The notes beneath the pieces were generated by a model that saw nothing but the letters and a program-made list of their open reading frames with translations, did not search any database and had not been told where the DNA came from. Positions 23,906-32,678 of a DNA stretch of 64,000 nucleotides are shown piece by piece. The translations under genes were made by a program, and so were the position numbers. Numbering within the stretch: the stretch's first letter is position 1; every line of letters starts with the position of its first letter. This stretch comes from Gemmatimonadaceae bacterium (lineage in GTDB: Bacteria > Gemmatimonadota > Gemmatimonadetes > Gemmatimonadales > Gemmatimonadaceae), in NCBI GenBank assembly GCA_019752115.1, contig JAIEMN010000027.1, forward strand, positions 44,108-108,107. Direction: 5' to 3'.

Positions 23906-25105
23906 ATGTCGACCAAACTCCATCTGCCGCCGAGCACCATGAACGCCGCGCTCGACGAGGAGCTGCGTGCGCTGCAGGCGGCCGGCCTCAAGCGCTCGCT
24001 CCGCCAGGTGCAGCAACGCCGCGCCGGCACCGTGCTCCTGGGCAATGAGCGCGTCTCCGATTTTGCGAGCAACGACTATCTCGGCCTGGCCAGCGAACCG
24101 CGTGTGGCGCGGGCGGCGATGGCCGTCCTGCAAGCCGAGGGCGTGGGCGCTGGCGCCGCGCGCCTGATCTCGGGGAACTTCCCCATTCACGAAGCGCTCG
24201 AGCACACGCTGGCGCGCCTCAAGGGGTGCGACTTCACCCTGCTGTTCCCGTCGGGATACATGGTGAACACGGGCGCCATTCCGGCGCTCGCGCAGCATGG
24301 CGACGTGATCTACAGCGACGAACTCAATCACGCGTCGCTCATTGATGGCTGCCGCCTGGCGCGGGCGGCGGTGCGCGTGTTTCCGCACAACGATCTCGAC
24401 GCGCTCGATGCCATGCTGCGCGAAGAGCGGCACCGCTATCGCCGCGCGCTGATCGTGGTGGAAGGCGTCTATTCCATGGACGGCGACTTCTGCCCGCTGG
24501 ACCGACTGGTGACGATCGCCCGCACGCACAACGCGTGGACGTATGTAGACGACGCGCACGGCACCGGCGTGCTGGGCGAGACGGGCTCGGGAACCATCGA
24601 GCACTTCGGCATGAAGGGGCAGGTCGACATCGTCGTCGGCACGCTCGGCAAGGCGCTCGGCACGTCGGGCGCGTATGTCGGTGGATCGAAGGAGCTCGTG
24701 GAGTATCTCGTGAGCAAGGCGCGGTCGTTCATCTTCACCACCGGTTCGCCGCCGGCCCTCGCCGCGGCGACGCTGGAAGCGCTGCGCATTGCCGATGTCG
24801 AGCGGTGGCGGCGGGACGCGGTGCGCGATCGCGCGCGGCGCCTCCGCACCAAGCTCGCTGTCGGCGGTCTGGCGATTACCGGCCCCGAAGATGGGCACAT
24901 CGTGCCGGTGGTGGTGGGCGACGCGGTGCGAACCATGGCCGCTACGGCGGAACTGCGTCGGCGCGGTTTCCTGGTGGGCGGCGTGCGTCCGCCCACGGTG
25001 CCGCCGGGGACGTCGCGCCTGCGGATTTCGGTGAGTGCGGTGCATCCGGTGGAGCTGGTGGATGCGCTCGCGGTGAATGTGCTGGACGTGCTGACGCGCG
25101 TCTGA
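23906..25105 (+). CDS. bioF: 8-amino-7-oxononanoate synthase
   Basis: The roughly 399-residue PLP enzyme condenses pimeloyl-ACP or -CoA with alanine, the first committed step in assembling the biotin rings. Family marks are FASNDYLGLA, SGYMVNTG, YSDELNHASLIDG, DDAHGTGVLG and the PLP-lysine in GTLGKALGTSG. The C-terminal phrase SRLRISVSAVHP is typical. The start is uncertain: GTG 23900, ATG 23906 and ATG 23939 are all in frame, and the last gives the usual family length. It opens the bio cluster 10 bp after the SCO1 gene. No BirA-type operator was seen upstream. Confidence 0.93.
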   Translation: MSTKLHLPPSTMNAALDEELRALQAAGLKRSLRQVQQRRAGTVLLGNERVSDFASNDYLGLASEPRVARAAMAVLQAEGVGAGAARLISGNFPIHEALEHTLARLKGCDFTLLFPSGYMVNTGAIPALAQHGDVIYSDELNHASLIDGCRLARAAVRVFPHNDLDALDAMLREERHRYRRALIVVEGVYSMDGDFCPLDRLVTIARTHNAWTYVDDAHGTGVLGETGSGTIEHFGMKGQVDIVVGTLGKALGTSGAYVGGSKELVEYLVSKARSFIFTTGSPPALAAATLEALRIADVERWRRDAVRDRARRLRTKLAVGGLAITGPEDGHIVPVVVGDAVRTMAATAELRRRGFLVGGVRPPTVPPGTSRLRISVSAVHPVELVDALAVNVLDVLTRV

Positions 25106-25148
25106 TCGTTCGATTTGTCGGCGCGTGCGCGCGCCCTGCCCTGGTGTT

Positions 25149-26453
25149 ATGAGCGAGAATCTCCTGCTGCACGATGCCGCGCATGTGTGGCATCCCTATA
25201 CCCAGCACTACCAGAGCCCCATGCCGGTGCCGATCGCGCGCGCCGAGGGGAGCTGGCTGTACCGTGATGATGGCACGCGCATTCTCGATGCGATCTCGAG
25301 CTGGTGGGTGACCACGCACGGGCACTGCCGCCCGGAGATCGTGCAGGCGATCGCCGAGCAGGCGCGCACGCTCGATCAGGTGATCTTTGCCGGCTTCACC
25401 CATGAGCCGGCGGCGCTGCTGGCGAGTGCGCTGGTGTCGCGACTGCCACGTGGGTTGAACCGCGTGTTCTTCTCCGACAACGGGTCGACGGCGGTGGAAG
25501 TCGCGATCAAGCTCAGTGTGCAGAGCTTTGCGAACGCCGGCACGCCGCGGCGGCTGGTCGCGGCGCTCGAGCACGCGTATCACGGCGATACCTTCGGAGC
25601 GATGGCGGCCGGGGCGCGCGGCGTGTTCACGCAGATGTACGAGCCGCTGCTCTTCGAGGTGGCGCGCCTGCCCGACCCCAGCGAGGGCGATACGCTGGCG
25701 GCGCTCGATGCGCTCATTGTCGACCGCGGGAGCGAGCTGGCGGCGGTAATCGTGGAGCCGCTCATTCTGGGCGCCGGCGGTATGCGGGTCTGGGACGAAT
25801 CGGTACTCCAGGGCATCCGCGCACGGACGCGGGCCGCGGGGGTGCATCTCATCGCCGACGAGGTGATGACGGGCTTCGGGCGTACCGGGCCGCTCTTTGC
25901 CTGCGACCGGGCGGATGTGCAGCCGGACCTGATCTGCCTCTCCAAGGGGATCACCGGCGGCGTGCTAACGCTCGGCGCCACCGTGGCCACCGAGGCCATT
26001 TTCGACGCGTTCCGGAGCGAGGACCGGCGGAAGACCTTCTTCCATGGGCACTCGTACACGGCCAATCCGATCGCCTGTGCGGCGGCGCTGGCCAGCCTCG
26101 AGCTCTTCGACGAAGCCAGCGAGGACGACCGCATCCGGATCGAGGTAGCCCAGGCGCGGCACCTCGCGGATCTCGCGGACACGAGCGGGGTGAAAGCAGT
26201 GCGACAGCTGGGTACGGTTGCCGCGGTCGAGCTCGACGCGGCACCGGGCTACCTGAGCGATATTGGCCGCGAACTCGCGGCGTTCTCGCTCGAGCAGGGG
26301 GTCCTCATCCGCCCCCTCGGGAACGTGGCCTACTGTCTCCCTCCGTACTGCACCACCGACGACGAACTCCAGCAGGTCTACACCGTGCTCCAGCGCTTCC
26401 TCTCCGGCGAACGTGCGGCCCCCCTCACGCCGGGTGGGCCGATCGATGACTGA
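25149..26453 (+). CDS. bioA: Adenosylmethionine-8-amino-7-oxononanoate aminotransferase
   Basis: The 434-residue class III aminotransferase makes 7,8-diaminononanoate, using S-adenosylmethionine (or lysine in some lineages) as amino donor. The N-terminal VWHPYTQHY, SSWWVTTHGHC, FFSDNGSTAVEVAIK and the PLP-lysine region ICLSKGITGG all match BioA. It begins 43 bp after bioF, and its stop overlaps the bioD start by eight bases. The start ATG at 25149 gives the normal length. Confidence 0.94.
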   Translation: MSENLLLHDAAHVWHPYTQHYQSPMPVPIARAEGSWLYRDDGTRILDAISSWWVTTHGHCRPEIVQAIAEQARTLDQVIFAGFTHEPAALLASALVSRLPRGLNRVFFSDNGSTAVEVAIKLSVQSFANAGTPRRLVAALEHAYHGDTFGAMAAGARGVFTQMYEPLLFEVARLPDPSEGDTLAALDALIVDRGSELAAVIVEPLILGAGGMRVWDESVLQGIRARTRAAGVHLIADEVMTGFGRTGPLFACDRADVQPDLICLSKGITGGVLTLGATVATEAIFDAFRSEDRRKTFFHGHSYTANPIACAAALASLELFDEASEDDRIRIEVAQARHLADLADTSGVKAVRQLGTVAAVELDAAPGYLSDIGRELAAFSLEQGVLIRPLGNVAYCLPPYCTTDDELQQVYTVLQRFLSGERAAPLTPGGPIDD

Positions 26454-27195
26454 GCTGCTCACCGGCGTCCGTCGCCTGGCCGTCACCGGGACCGACACTG
26501 GCATCGGCAAGACGGTGGTGGCCTGCGCGCTCGCCGCGCTGGCCCGCGAGCGCGGCATGCGCGTGGGCGCCATGAAGCCGCTCGAAAGCGGCATCGAAGA
26601 GCGCCCGATTGGCGAGGACGGACTCGCGAGTGATGCTGAGCGCTTGCGGCGGGCGTGCGGATCGGTGGATTCGTTGACGGACGTGCGACCCTACGTGCTG
26701 CGTGAACCGCTGGCGCCGATGGTCGCGGCGCAGCGCGCGGGGGTGGCCATTTCACTCGATGAGCTGGAACGTGCGCGCCTGGTGCTGGAGCGTGATCGCG
26801 AGCTGTTGCTGGTCGAAGGCGCGGGTGGGCTCATGGTGCCGATCACGCCGTCCCTGAACTACCTCGACCTCTTCGCGCGCTGGGAGTGCGAGCTGCTGCT
26901 CGTGGCAGGAAACCGGTTGGGCGTGTTGAACCACGTGCTGCTCACGCTGCGCGCCGCCGAGTCGGTGGGCATTCCGGTGGCGGGGGTCGTGCTCACCTCG
27001 ATCTCGCCGCGCGATGCGTCGCTGGCCGAGGCGACCAACTACGACGCGCTGCGCCAGCTCGTGCCGTCGGTGCCGTTGTATCGCTTTCCGTGGATTGACC
27101 GGTGCGATGACCTCGAGGCGCTGGCCGTGGCGGCGGCGGGGGCGGGGCTCGATTCGGTGCTGGCGACTGGCATTGTGCAGGCGGACGGCCTGTAG
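26446..27195 (+). CDS. bioD: Dethiobiotin synthetase
   Basis: The 249-residue enzyme closes the ureido ring from diaminononanoate, CO2 and ATP. Walker A is GTDTGIGKT (about 15-23), the substrate region is MKPLESGIE, and LLVEGAGGLMVP is the conserved second motif. It overlaps the end of bioA by eight bases. Its TAG stop is followed immediately by the 47-bp arm of an inverted repeat, so the operon may be attenuated or ended there before bioB. Confidence 0.94.
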   Translation: MTELLTGVRRLAVTGTDTGIGKTVVACALAALARERGMRVGAMKPLESGIEERPIGEDGLASDAERLRRACGSVDSLTDVRPYVLREPLAPMVAAQRAGVAISLDELERARLVLERDRELLLVEGAGGLMVPITPSLNYLDLFARWECELLLVAGNRLGVLNHVLLTLRAAESVGIPVAGVVLTSISPRDASLAEATNYDALRQLVPSVPLYRFPWIDRCDDLEALAVAAAGAGLDSVLATGIVQADGL

Positions 27196-27371
27196 GAACA
27201 GCTGGTGCTCGCTTCGTTCGCGAGCAACGGGGGAACGGAGGGGGCACGGCGCAGAGCCACAATTCAAGAGTGTTTTTTCATTCTTTTTGGTGGTTTATTG
27301 GTGATGCAGCGGGAACGCTGCGATCCCCCCGTTCCCCCGTTGCTCGCGAGCGAAGCGAGCACCAGCTGTTC
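27196..27371. repeat. Inverted repeat with 47-bp arms between bioD and bioB
   Basis: Two arms of about 47 bp (gaacagctggtgctcgcttc... at 27196-27244 and its complement at 27325-27371) differ at only about two places. They flank an 80-bp AT-rich middle with T runs. A small hairpin, gcagcg-ggaa-cgctgc, sits at 27306-27321. No clear target duplication flanks it. It has the shape of a non-autonomous mobile element or a large terminator/attenuator. Confidence 0.82.
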
Positions 27372-27414
27372 AGCGATCCAGCAGCCCGCGCTACCCCATC
27401 CGAAGCACACACGC

Positions 27415-28476
27415 ATGTCTCAGCCGAACTGGCAGTCCCTCGCCGACAAGTCGCTCGCCGGAGAGCTCCTCACCCGTGACGAAGCGCGTGCGGTGTTGAA
27501 CGCGCCCGACAGCGAACTGCTCGACCAGCTGGCCGCCGCCTATCGCGTGCGGCGGGCGGCGTGGGGGAACCGGGTGCGGCTGCACTTCCTGCTCAACGCC
27601 CAGAGCGGCCTCTGCCCCGAAGACTGCGGCTACTGCTCGCAGAGCAAGATTTCGGCGGCGGAGATCGAGAAGTACCCCATGATGGCGCAGGACAAGATCA
27701 TGGAGGCGGCCGATCGCGCGGCGCAGCTCAAGGCGGGGACGCTGTGCATGGTGATCAGCGGGCGCGCGCCGGGCGAGACGGTGTTCGGCAAGGTGCTCGA
27801 CGCCGTGAAGGCGGTGCGCGCCAAGCACGATCTCAAGATCTGCGCCTGCCTGGGGCTCCTGAATGAAGAGCAGGTGCTGCGCCTCAAGGAGGCCGGTGTC
27901 GAGACGGTGAACCACAATCTCAACACGTCGGCCAACTACACGCCGGAGATCGTCTCCACGCACACGTTCGAAGATCGCGTGAACACCGTGGAAGCCGTGA
28001 AGAAGGCCGGCATGAAGACGTGCAGCGGCGGCATTCTGGGGATGGGCGAAAGCGACGACGATGTGATCGATCTCGCGCTGTCGCTCCGGGAGCTCGACGT
28101 GAAAAGCGTACCGGTGAACTTCCTGATCCCGGTGCCCGGCACGAGCTTCGAAGGGCAGAACGCGCTCAATCCGCGCCGCTGCCTGCGCATGCTCTGCCTC
28201 TATCGTTTCCTGCTCCCCACGCAGGAAATCCGCATCTCTGGTGGACGCGAAGTGCACCTGCGCAGCATGCAGGTGATGGGGCTCTACCCCGCCAACTCAA
28301 TCTTCGTGGGCGACTACCTCACCACGCAGGGGCAGACGGCGCGCGAAGATCTGCGCATGATCGAAGACGCCGGCTTTGTGCTCGAAACGCCCGAAGGCGA
28401 GGAGTACACGGGCGACCCGATGGAAGGCGTGCCCGACGCCTACCCGCGCGCGCCGCTGCCGCTGGTTGAAGTCTGA
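27415..28476 (+). CDS. bioB: Biotin synthase
   Basis: The 353-residue radical SAM enzyme inserts sulfur into dethiobiotin. The Fe-S/SAM motif is [10 protein letters not shown] (C67, C71, C74). Other marks include [32 protein letters not shown] and [13 protein letters not shown] 27415 gives the usual start; the open frame upstream is inverted-repeat sequence. It is separated from bioD by 219 bp, mostly inverted repeat, and may have its own promoter in that gap. Confidence 0.95.
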   Translation: MSQPNWQSLADKSLAGELLTRDEARAVLNAPDSELLDQLAAAYRVRRAAWGNRVRLHFLLNAQSGLCPEDCGYCSQSKISAAEIEKYPMMAQDKIMEAADRAAQLKAGTLCMVISGRAPGETVFGKVLDAVKAVRAKHDLKICACLGLLNEEQVLRLKEAGVETVNHNLNTSANYTPEIVSTHTFEDRVNTVEAVKKAGMKTCSGGILGMGESDDDVIDLALSLRELDVKSVPVNFLIPVPGTSFEGQNALNPRRCLRMLCLYRFLLPTQEIRISGGREVHLRSMQVMGLYPANSIFVGDYLTTQGQTAREDLRMIEDAGFVLETPEGEEYTGDPMEGVPDAYPRAPLPLVEV

Positions 28477-28506
28477 TCGAGATGACGGGCGAGACTACGT
28501 GCGAGA

Positions 28507-29157
28507 CTACTTGTCGGCGGCGACGCGCGTGAGCGCTTCGACAAAGACATGGAGCGGCTGCGCACCGCTCACGCCGTAGCGCCCATCGAGCACCACGAAC
28601 GGCACGCCCTGGATTCCGAGGCGTGCCGCTTCGTTTTGGCTCTGCTGCACATCCACATCGTAACGGCCGCTGGTGAGCACCTCGCGCGCGTCGGCGTCGG
28701 TGAAGCCATGCGCGGTGGCGATGCCGACCAGCGTCTCGAGGTCACCGGTATCCTGGCCGAGCTCGAAGTGCGCCGCAAAGAGCGCCTCCACCAGTGGCCA
28801 CGGATCGCGCCCCGACTGCTGCGCGTGCAGCACCAGCGCGTGCCCGCGCACGGTGTTGGGAAAGCGCGTGATGCGCTCGAAGTGAAACGGAATGCCATCG
28901 GGCGCGCCGGCCTCGGTCACGCGCGCAAACATCGGCGCCGCCGCGGCACGTCCCCCGAACTTCTCGGACACGAACGTGTCGAAATCGCGTCCCTCCGCCG
29001 GCATCGTCGGGTCGAGCTGGAAGGGACGCCACGTGACCTCGAACGTCTCCTCGGGGTGCGCGGTCCGGACCTGCGCGAGCGCGGTGAAGAGGCGGCGGTC
29101 GCCGATCCAGCACCAGGGACACACCAGGTCGGCGTACAGCTCGAGGGAGATGGGCAT
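28507..29157 (-). CDS. DsbA-family oxidoreductase (FrnE-like)
   Basis: The 216-residue protein is a cytoplasmic DsbA-like thioredoxin fold. The active site CPWC lies near residues 12-15 (YADLVCPWCWIG), and the cis-Pro loop is GIQGVPFVVLDGRYGVSGAQP. There is no signal peptide. This matches the FrnE/2-hydroxychromene-like DsbA group. Its substrate is unknown. It is convergent with bioB and divergent from pdxH, with a long palindrome in the divergent gap. Confidence 0.86.
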   Translation of the reverse strand: MPISLELYADLVCPWCWIGDRRLFTALAQVRTAHPEETFEVTWRPFQLDPTMPAEGRDFDTFVSEKFGGRAAAAPMFARVTEAGAPDGIPFHFERITRFPNTVRGHALVLHAQQSGRDPWPLVEALFAAHFELGQDTGDLETLVGIATAHGFTDADAREVLTSGRYDVDVQQSQNEAARLGIQGVPFVVLDGRYGVSGAQPLHVFVEALTRVAADK

Positions 29158-29175
29158 GGGTTGGCGGGCGGTGAC

Positions 29176-29285
29176 GGCGGAAGCCTGTACGGCGGAAGCT
29201 GGACAGCGGGAGCTTAACACCGGGGACCGCGGTTCTCGATGTCCAGCTCCCGATGTCCAGCTTCCGGAGTGCAGGCTTCCGAAGT
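29176..29285. repeat. Long palindrome in a divergent gap
   Basis: A palindrome of about 110 bp lies between the starts of the DsbA-like gene and pdxH. Left-arm words ggcggaagc (twice) and cgggagct pair with right-arm gatgtccagct (twice) and cttccg. Because both neighbours are transcribed away from it, a terminator role is unlikely here. Confidence 0.78.
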
Positions 29286-29305
29286 GCCGGGGTAGATTTC
29301 TCCGC

Positions 29306-29944
29306 ATGAGCATTGCCGATATCCGAACCGACTATCGGAAGGCGTCCCTCTCCGAACACGACGTCGCCGACGATCCCATTGTCCAGTTCCAGCGCTGGTT
29401 CGACGACGCGCTGAAGGCCGAGGTGCTCGAGCCGAATGCGATGACGCTCGCCACCGCCACGCCCGATGCCTACCCGAGCGCGCGTACGGTGCTGCTCAAA
29501 GACGTGGATGCGCGCGGATTCGTGTTCTATACCGACTATCGCAGCCGTAAGGGTCAGGAGCTCGCCGACAATCCGTGCGCGTCGCTCTGCTTCTTCTGGC
29601 CGGAACTCGAGCGGCAGGTGCGCATCAACGGCGCAGTGCAGCGCGTGAGTCGCGCCGAGAGCGACGCGTACTTCCAGTCGCGCCCGCGTGGCAGTCGCAT
29701 TGGGGCGTGGACGTCGGCGCAGAGCAGTGTGCTTGAGTCCCGTGAAGTACTCGAGGCGCAGCTCGCCGCCAACGAGCAGCGCTTTGGGCCCGACGGCCAT
29801 GTGCCGCTCCCCGATCATTGGGGCGGCTTCCGCGTCGTGCCGGAGGAAATCGAGTTCTGGCAGGGGCGGTCGAGTCGGCTGCACGATCGCGTGCAATTCC
29901 GGCGGGAAGCCGGCATGTGGGTGAAGCGACGCCTGTCGCCGTGA
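29306..29944 (+). CDS. pdxH: Pyridoxamine 5'-phosphate oxidase
   Basis: The 212-residue FMN enzyme oxidises pyridoxine or pyridoxamine 5'-phosphate to PLP. It shows MTLATATPDAYPSARTVLLK, FVFYTDYRSRKGQELADNP, FFWPELERQVRINGAV and the C-terminal signature EFWQGRSSRLHDRV. The start ATG gives normal length. Its stop overlaps the GTG of the phosphodiester glycosidase gene by four bases. Confidence 0.95.
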   Translation: MSIADIRTDYRKASLSEHDVADDPIVQFQRWFDDALKAEVLEPNAMTLATATPDAYPSARTVLLKDVDARGFVFYTDYRSRKGQELADNPCASLCFFWPELERQVRINGAVQRVSRAESDAYFQSRPRGSRIGAWTSAQSSVLESREVLEAQLAANEQRFGPDGHVPLPDHWGGFRVVPEEIEFWQGRSSRLHDRVQFRREAGMWVKRRLSP

Positions 29945-30813
29945 GGGGTGGGCGCGCGCTGCTGCTGGGTGCGCTGGTCGTGGCTGGCGCCCCCGAGCTG
30001 GGCGCGCAGGCGACGTCCATCCGCGCGGTGTCCTGCAGCACGGCGCGCACCAAACCGGCTGCGCCCACACTGCGCTGGCGCGGCACCGCCGTGCGCTGGG
30101 CCGAGTGGCCCGTGGAGCTCGGCGCGACGCGCGTGCGCAACCGGCTGATTGTCGTGCTGGTCGATCCGGCACGCGTTGCCGTGTCGCTCGACATCGCGCG
30201 CCGCGGCGACGCGCTCGCGCCGTGGAACATCGACGTGGCCCCGACCGATGTGGCCCTCGCACTCAATGCGGGGCAGTTCACCGATGATGGCCCGTGGGGG
30301 TGGGTGCGACATAACGGTCGCGACCAACAGGCGCCGGGGAGCGGCACCCTCGCGGGCGCGCTCGTGGTGGACACCACCGGTCGCGTGGCGATTCTCCCGG
30401 CCGCGCAGCTCGCCGCGGCGCGGCAGGATGCGCGCTGGCGTGAGGCCGTGCAGTCGTATCCCCAACTGCTCGCGGGTGGCGCCCCACTACCCGCGGTGTG
30501 CGGCGGCGATGCGCTCGACCTCACGCACCGCGATGCACGTCTCGTGGTGGGCGTGCGAACCGACGGCACGGTCGTGATCGTGATGTCTCGCTTTGCCGGC
30601 ACCGGGAGCCGCATGGCCCCCGGCATGGAACGGGTGCCGATCGGTCCGACGACACCCGAAATGGCCGAGGTCGCCAGACGATTGGGCGCCGTGGACGCGC
30701 TCATGCTCGACGGCGGCCTCTCGGCGCAGCTCCTCGTGCGCGACGGTACGACCGAGCAGCGGTGGCCCGGGCTTCGCGCCGTCCCCTTGGCGCTCGTGGG
30801 CCGCGTCCGCTGA
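29941..30813 (+). CDS. Phosphodiester glycosidase-family secreted protein
   Basis: The 290-residue protein has a signal peptide (about 1-21, ending LGAQA) and a NAGPA-type phosphodiester glycosidase domain. Key phrases are LALNAGQFTDDG near the start of the domain and the conserved VDALMLDGGLSAQLLV near the end. Bacterial members probably remove sugar phosphodiester groups or act on envelope polymers; the substrate is unknown. It begins with GTG in a GTGA overlap with pdxH, so it is coupled to it. Confidence 0.82.
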   Translation: MRGGRALLLGALVVAGAPELGAQATSIRAVSCSTARTKPAAPTLRWRGTAVRWAEWPVELGATRVRNRLIVVLVDPARVAVSLDIARRGDALAPWNIDVAPTDVALALNAGQFTDDGPWGWVRHNGRDQQAPGSGTLAGALVVDTTGRVAILPAAQLAAARQDARWREAVQSYPQLLAGGAPLPAVCGGDALDLTHRDARLVVGVRTDGTVVIVMSRFAGTGSRMAPGMERVPIGPTTPEMAEVARRLGAVDALMLDGGLSAQLLVRDGTTEQRWPGLRAVPLALVGRVR

Positions 30814-30944
30814 GCCACGATCGGCGAGGCCGCCCACCGCGCCCCGGTCATCCGACCCGTCCGGCGCGGGCCGCTTGCCGATAGCGTCACGACTGGTTGA
30901 TTAGTGACAGTCCGTTTCACCGTCTGCCCACGCCGGAGTGCCCA

Positions 30945-31868
30945 ATGCGCCGTTCCCGACTGATGACCGCTGCGCTGCTCGCCGGCGCGGCCCTGAGTGC
31001 CACCGCCACGCCCGCGCACGCGCAGCTGGGCAAGCTCAAGAAGCTCGGCGCCGATGCCATCAAGGAAGCGGCCAAGGCCAAGGCGTAGGGGAGCGAGCCG
31101 GAAACGACGAAGCCGGCCGCCGGATCACCGGCCGCGGCGGCCGCCAAGGCCAGTGCGCCAACCAAGAAGGCCGACTACTCCATCACCACCGAGCGACTCG
31201 ATGTGCTGCTCGCCAGCCTGCAACCGCTCGTCGCCGATGCGGAGAAGCTGGCAGCCGGTCGGAAGGCGGAAGCCGAGTACACCGCCAAGAAGGAGGCGGC
31301 CGAGGCCTGCCTGCAGCGCGCGACCAAGATGTTCAATCCGATGGCCATGAGCATGGACGAGAAGCGGCAGGCGCGCGTCGACGCCCTCACCAAGCAGCTC
31401 GAGGCCGTGAACAAGCGCTCGCAGGCGGCGATGGCGAAGGACGACTTCAAGAACGCCATTGCGCTGCGCGACACGTCGATGGTGCTCACGATGATGCAGG
31501 GCATCATGACGATCGGAGCGAACTGCACCTATCCGTACATGCCAGCGGCCATGATCGAGGCGCAGGCCGCCGCCGAGAAGAACCCGCGTGCCGGATCGGA
31601 CGACAGCGACAACAACGGGTCCTTCGACCCCGGGCCGGCCGCCAAGAAGGTCATGTCGTATCAGGAGTTCGGCATGGTCCGTGAACGGGCGGCGCTGTGG
31701 GCGATGGCGCAGGCCAATCCATCGATCGCAAAGGGATCGGAAGGCAAGTTCACGCCCGACGAAGAAGCCGTGCTGGCCGCCAAGGCGGCGCAGGTCAAGA
31801 AGCTCGCCGATCTCTTTCAGACCAACGCGCTCCGCTGGAGCACGTGGGGCGACCTGAAGAGCTGGTAA
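30945..31868 (+). pseudogene. Secreted protein gene interrupted by an in-frame TAG
   Basis: One frame runs from ATG 30945 to the stop at 31866-31868 but is broken by TAG at 31086-31088 (codon 48). The first part encodes a good signal peptide (LMTAALLAGAALSATATPAHA) and KLKKLGADAIKEAAKAKA. The second part, in the same frame, continues as an Ala- and Lys-rich coiled-coil-like protein of about 260 residues ending LRWSTWGDLKSW. GGAG precedes the ATG. A single base change in one codon would restore a protein of about 307 residues. It could be a recent nonsense mutation, a sequencing error or a read-through site. The family is not recognised. Confidence 0.8.
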
Positions 31869-31894
31869 GTCGATCCCGGGGGATGCGTGCGGCG

Positions 31895-32638
31895 CTACTT
31901 GCTCCGCACGCTCCCCAACCCGCCATCAATACCGAAGACCTGACCGGTCACCCACTGCGCATCCGGACCGGTCAACCACGCCACGAGCGACGCCACCTCG
32001 CGAGGCGTCCCCACGCGCCCCAGGGCATGCATCGCCTGCGAGGCCGCGAGCGCCGGCGCCGAGCCCGTGATGCGCGCCGTGAGCGGCGAGTCAACGAGTC
32101 CGGGCGCGACCGCATTCACGCGCAGCCCGCGCGGCGCATATGTCGCGGCCGCCGAACGCACCAGCCCCTCCACCCCGCCCTTCGCGGCGGCGATCGCCTC
32201 GTGATTGGCGAGCCCGATGCGAACCGCCGCGGTGCTGCAGAGCACCACGCTGCCGCCGCCGGTCATCACCCGCGCCGCGGCCCGCACCACACCGAACGCC
32301 GTCGTGAGATTCTGCGCGATGACCTGCGCATACTCCTCGGCGCGCGTGAGATGCGCCGGCTTGAGCAGCAGCGAGCCCGCGGTATTCACGATGGCGCCGA
32401 GCGTCGTGCCCTGCGCCGCGGCGTGCGCGGCGGCGGCGTCCACGAGGGCATCGATCTGCGCCCAGTCGGTGGCATCGGTCACGAGCGTCGGCGCACTGAG
32501 TTCGGCACCGAGCGTCGCCAGGGGATCGGCGCGACGCGCGGCAAGAAAGAGCGGCACCTGGGCCGCGTGGAGCTGCTGCGCGAGCGCCTGACCGATGCCG
32601 CCGGTCGCGCCCACGATGAGAACAAGAGGAGCCGTCAT
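31895..32638 (-). CDS. Short-chain dehydrogenase-like protein, Tyr missing
   Basis: The 247-residue protein has the SDR Rossmann motif GATGGIGQA, NTAG in the fourth strand and the Ser in VVLCSTAAVRIG. The C-terminal VNAVAPGLVDSPLTARI is also typical. In place of the usual YxxxK it reads IAAAK in HEAIAAAKGG, so the catalytic Tyr is replaced by Ile while the Lys stays. It may be a non-classical or inactive SDR. It lies 40 bp after rsgA on the same strand. Confidence 0.85.
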   Translation of the reverse strand: MTAPLVLIVGATGGIGQALAQQLHAAQVPLFLAARRADPLATLGAELSAPTLVTDATDWAQIDALVDAAAAHAAAQGTTLGAIVNTAGSLLLKPAHLTRAEEYAQVIAQNLTTAFGVVRAAARVMTGGGSVVLCSTAAVRIGLANHEAIAAAKGGVEGLVRSAAATYAPRGLRVNAVAPGLVDSPLTARITGSAPALAASQAMHALGRVGTPREVASLVAWLTGPDAQWVTGQVFGIDGGLGSVRSK

Positions 32639-32678
32639 GCGGAGCCAATCGCTCGCCCCGGCAGGCGGTTCCTGCGAG

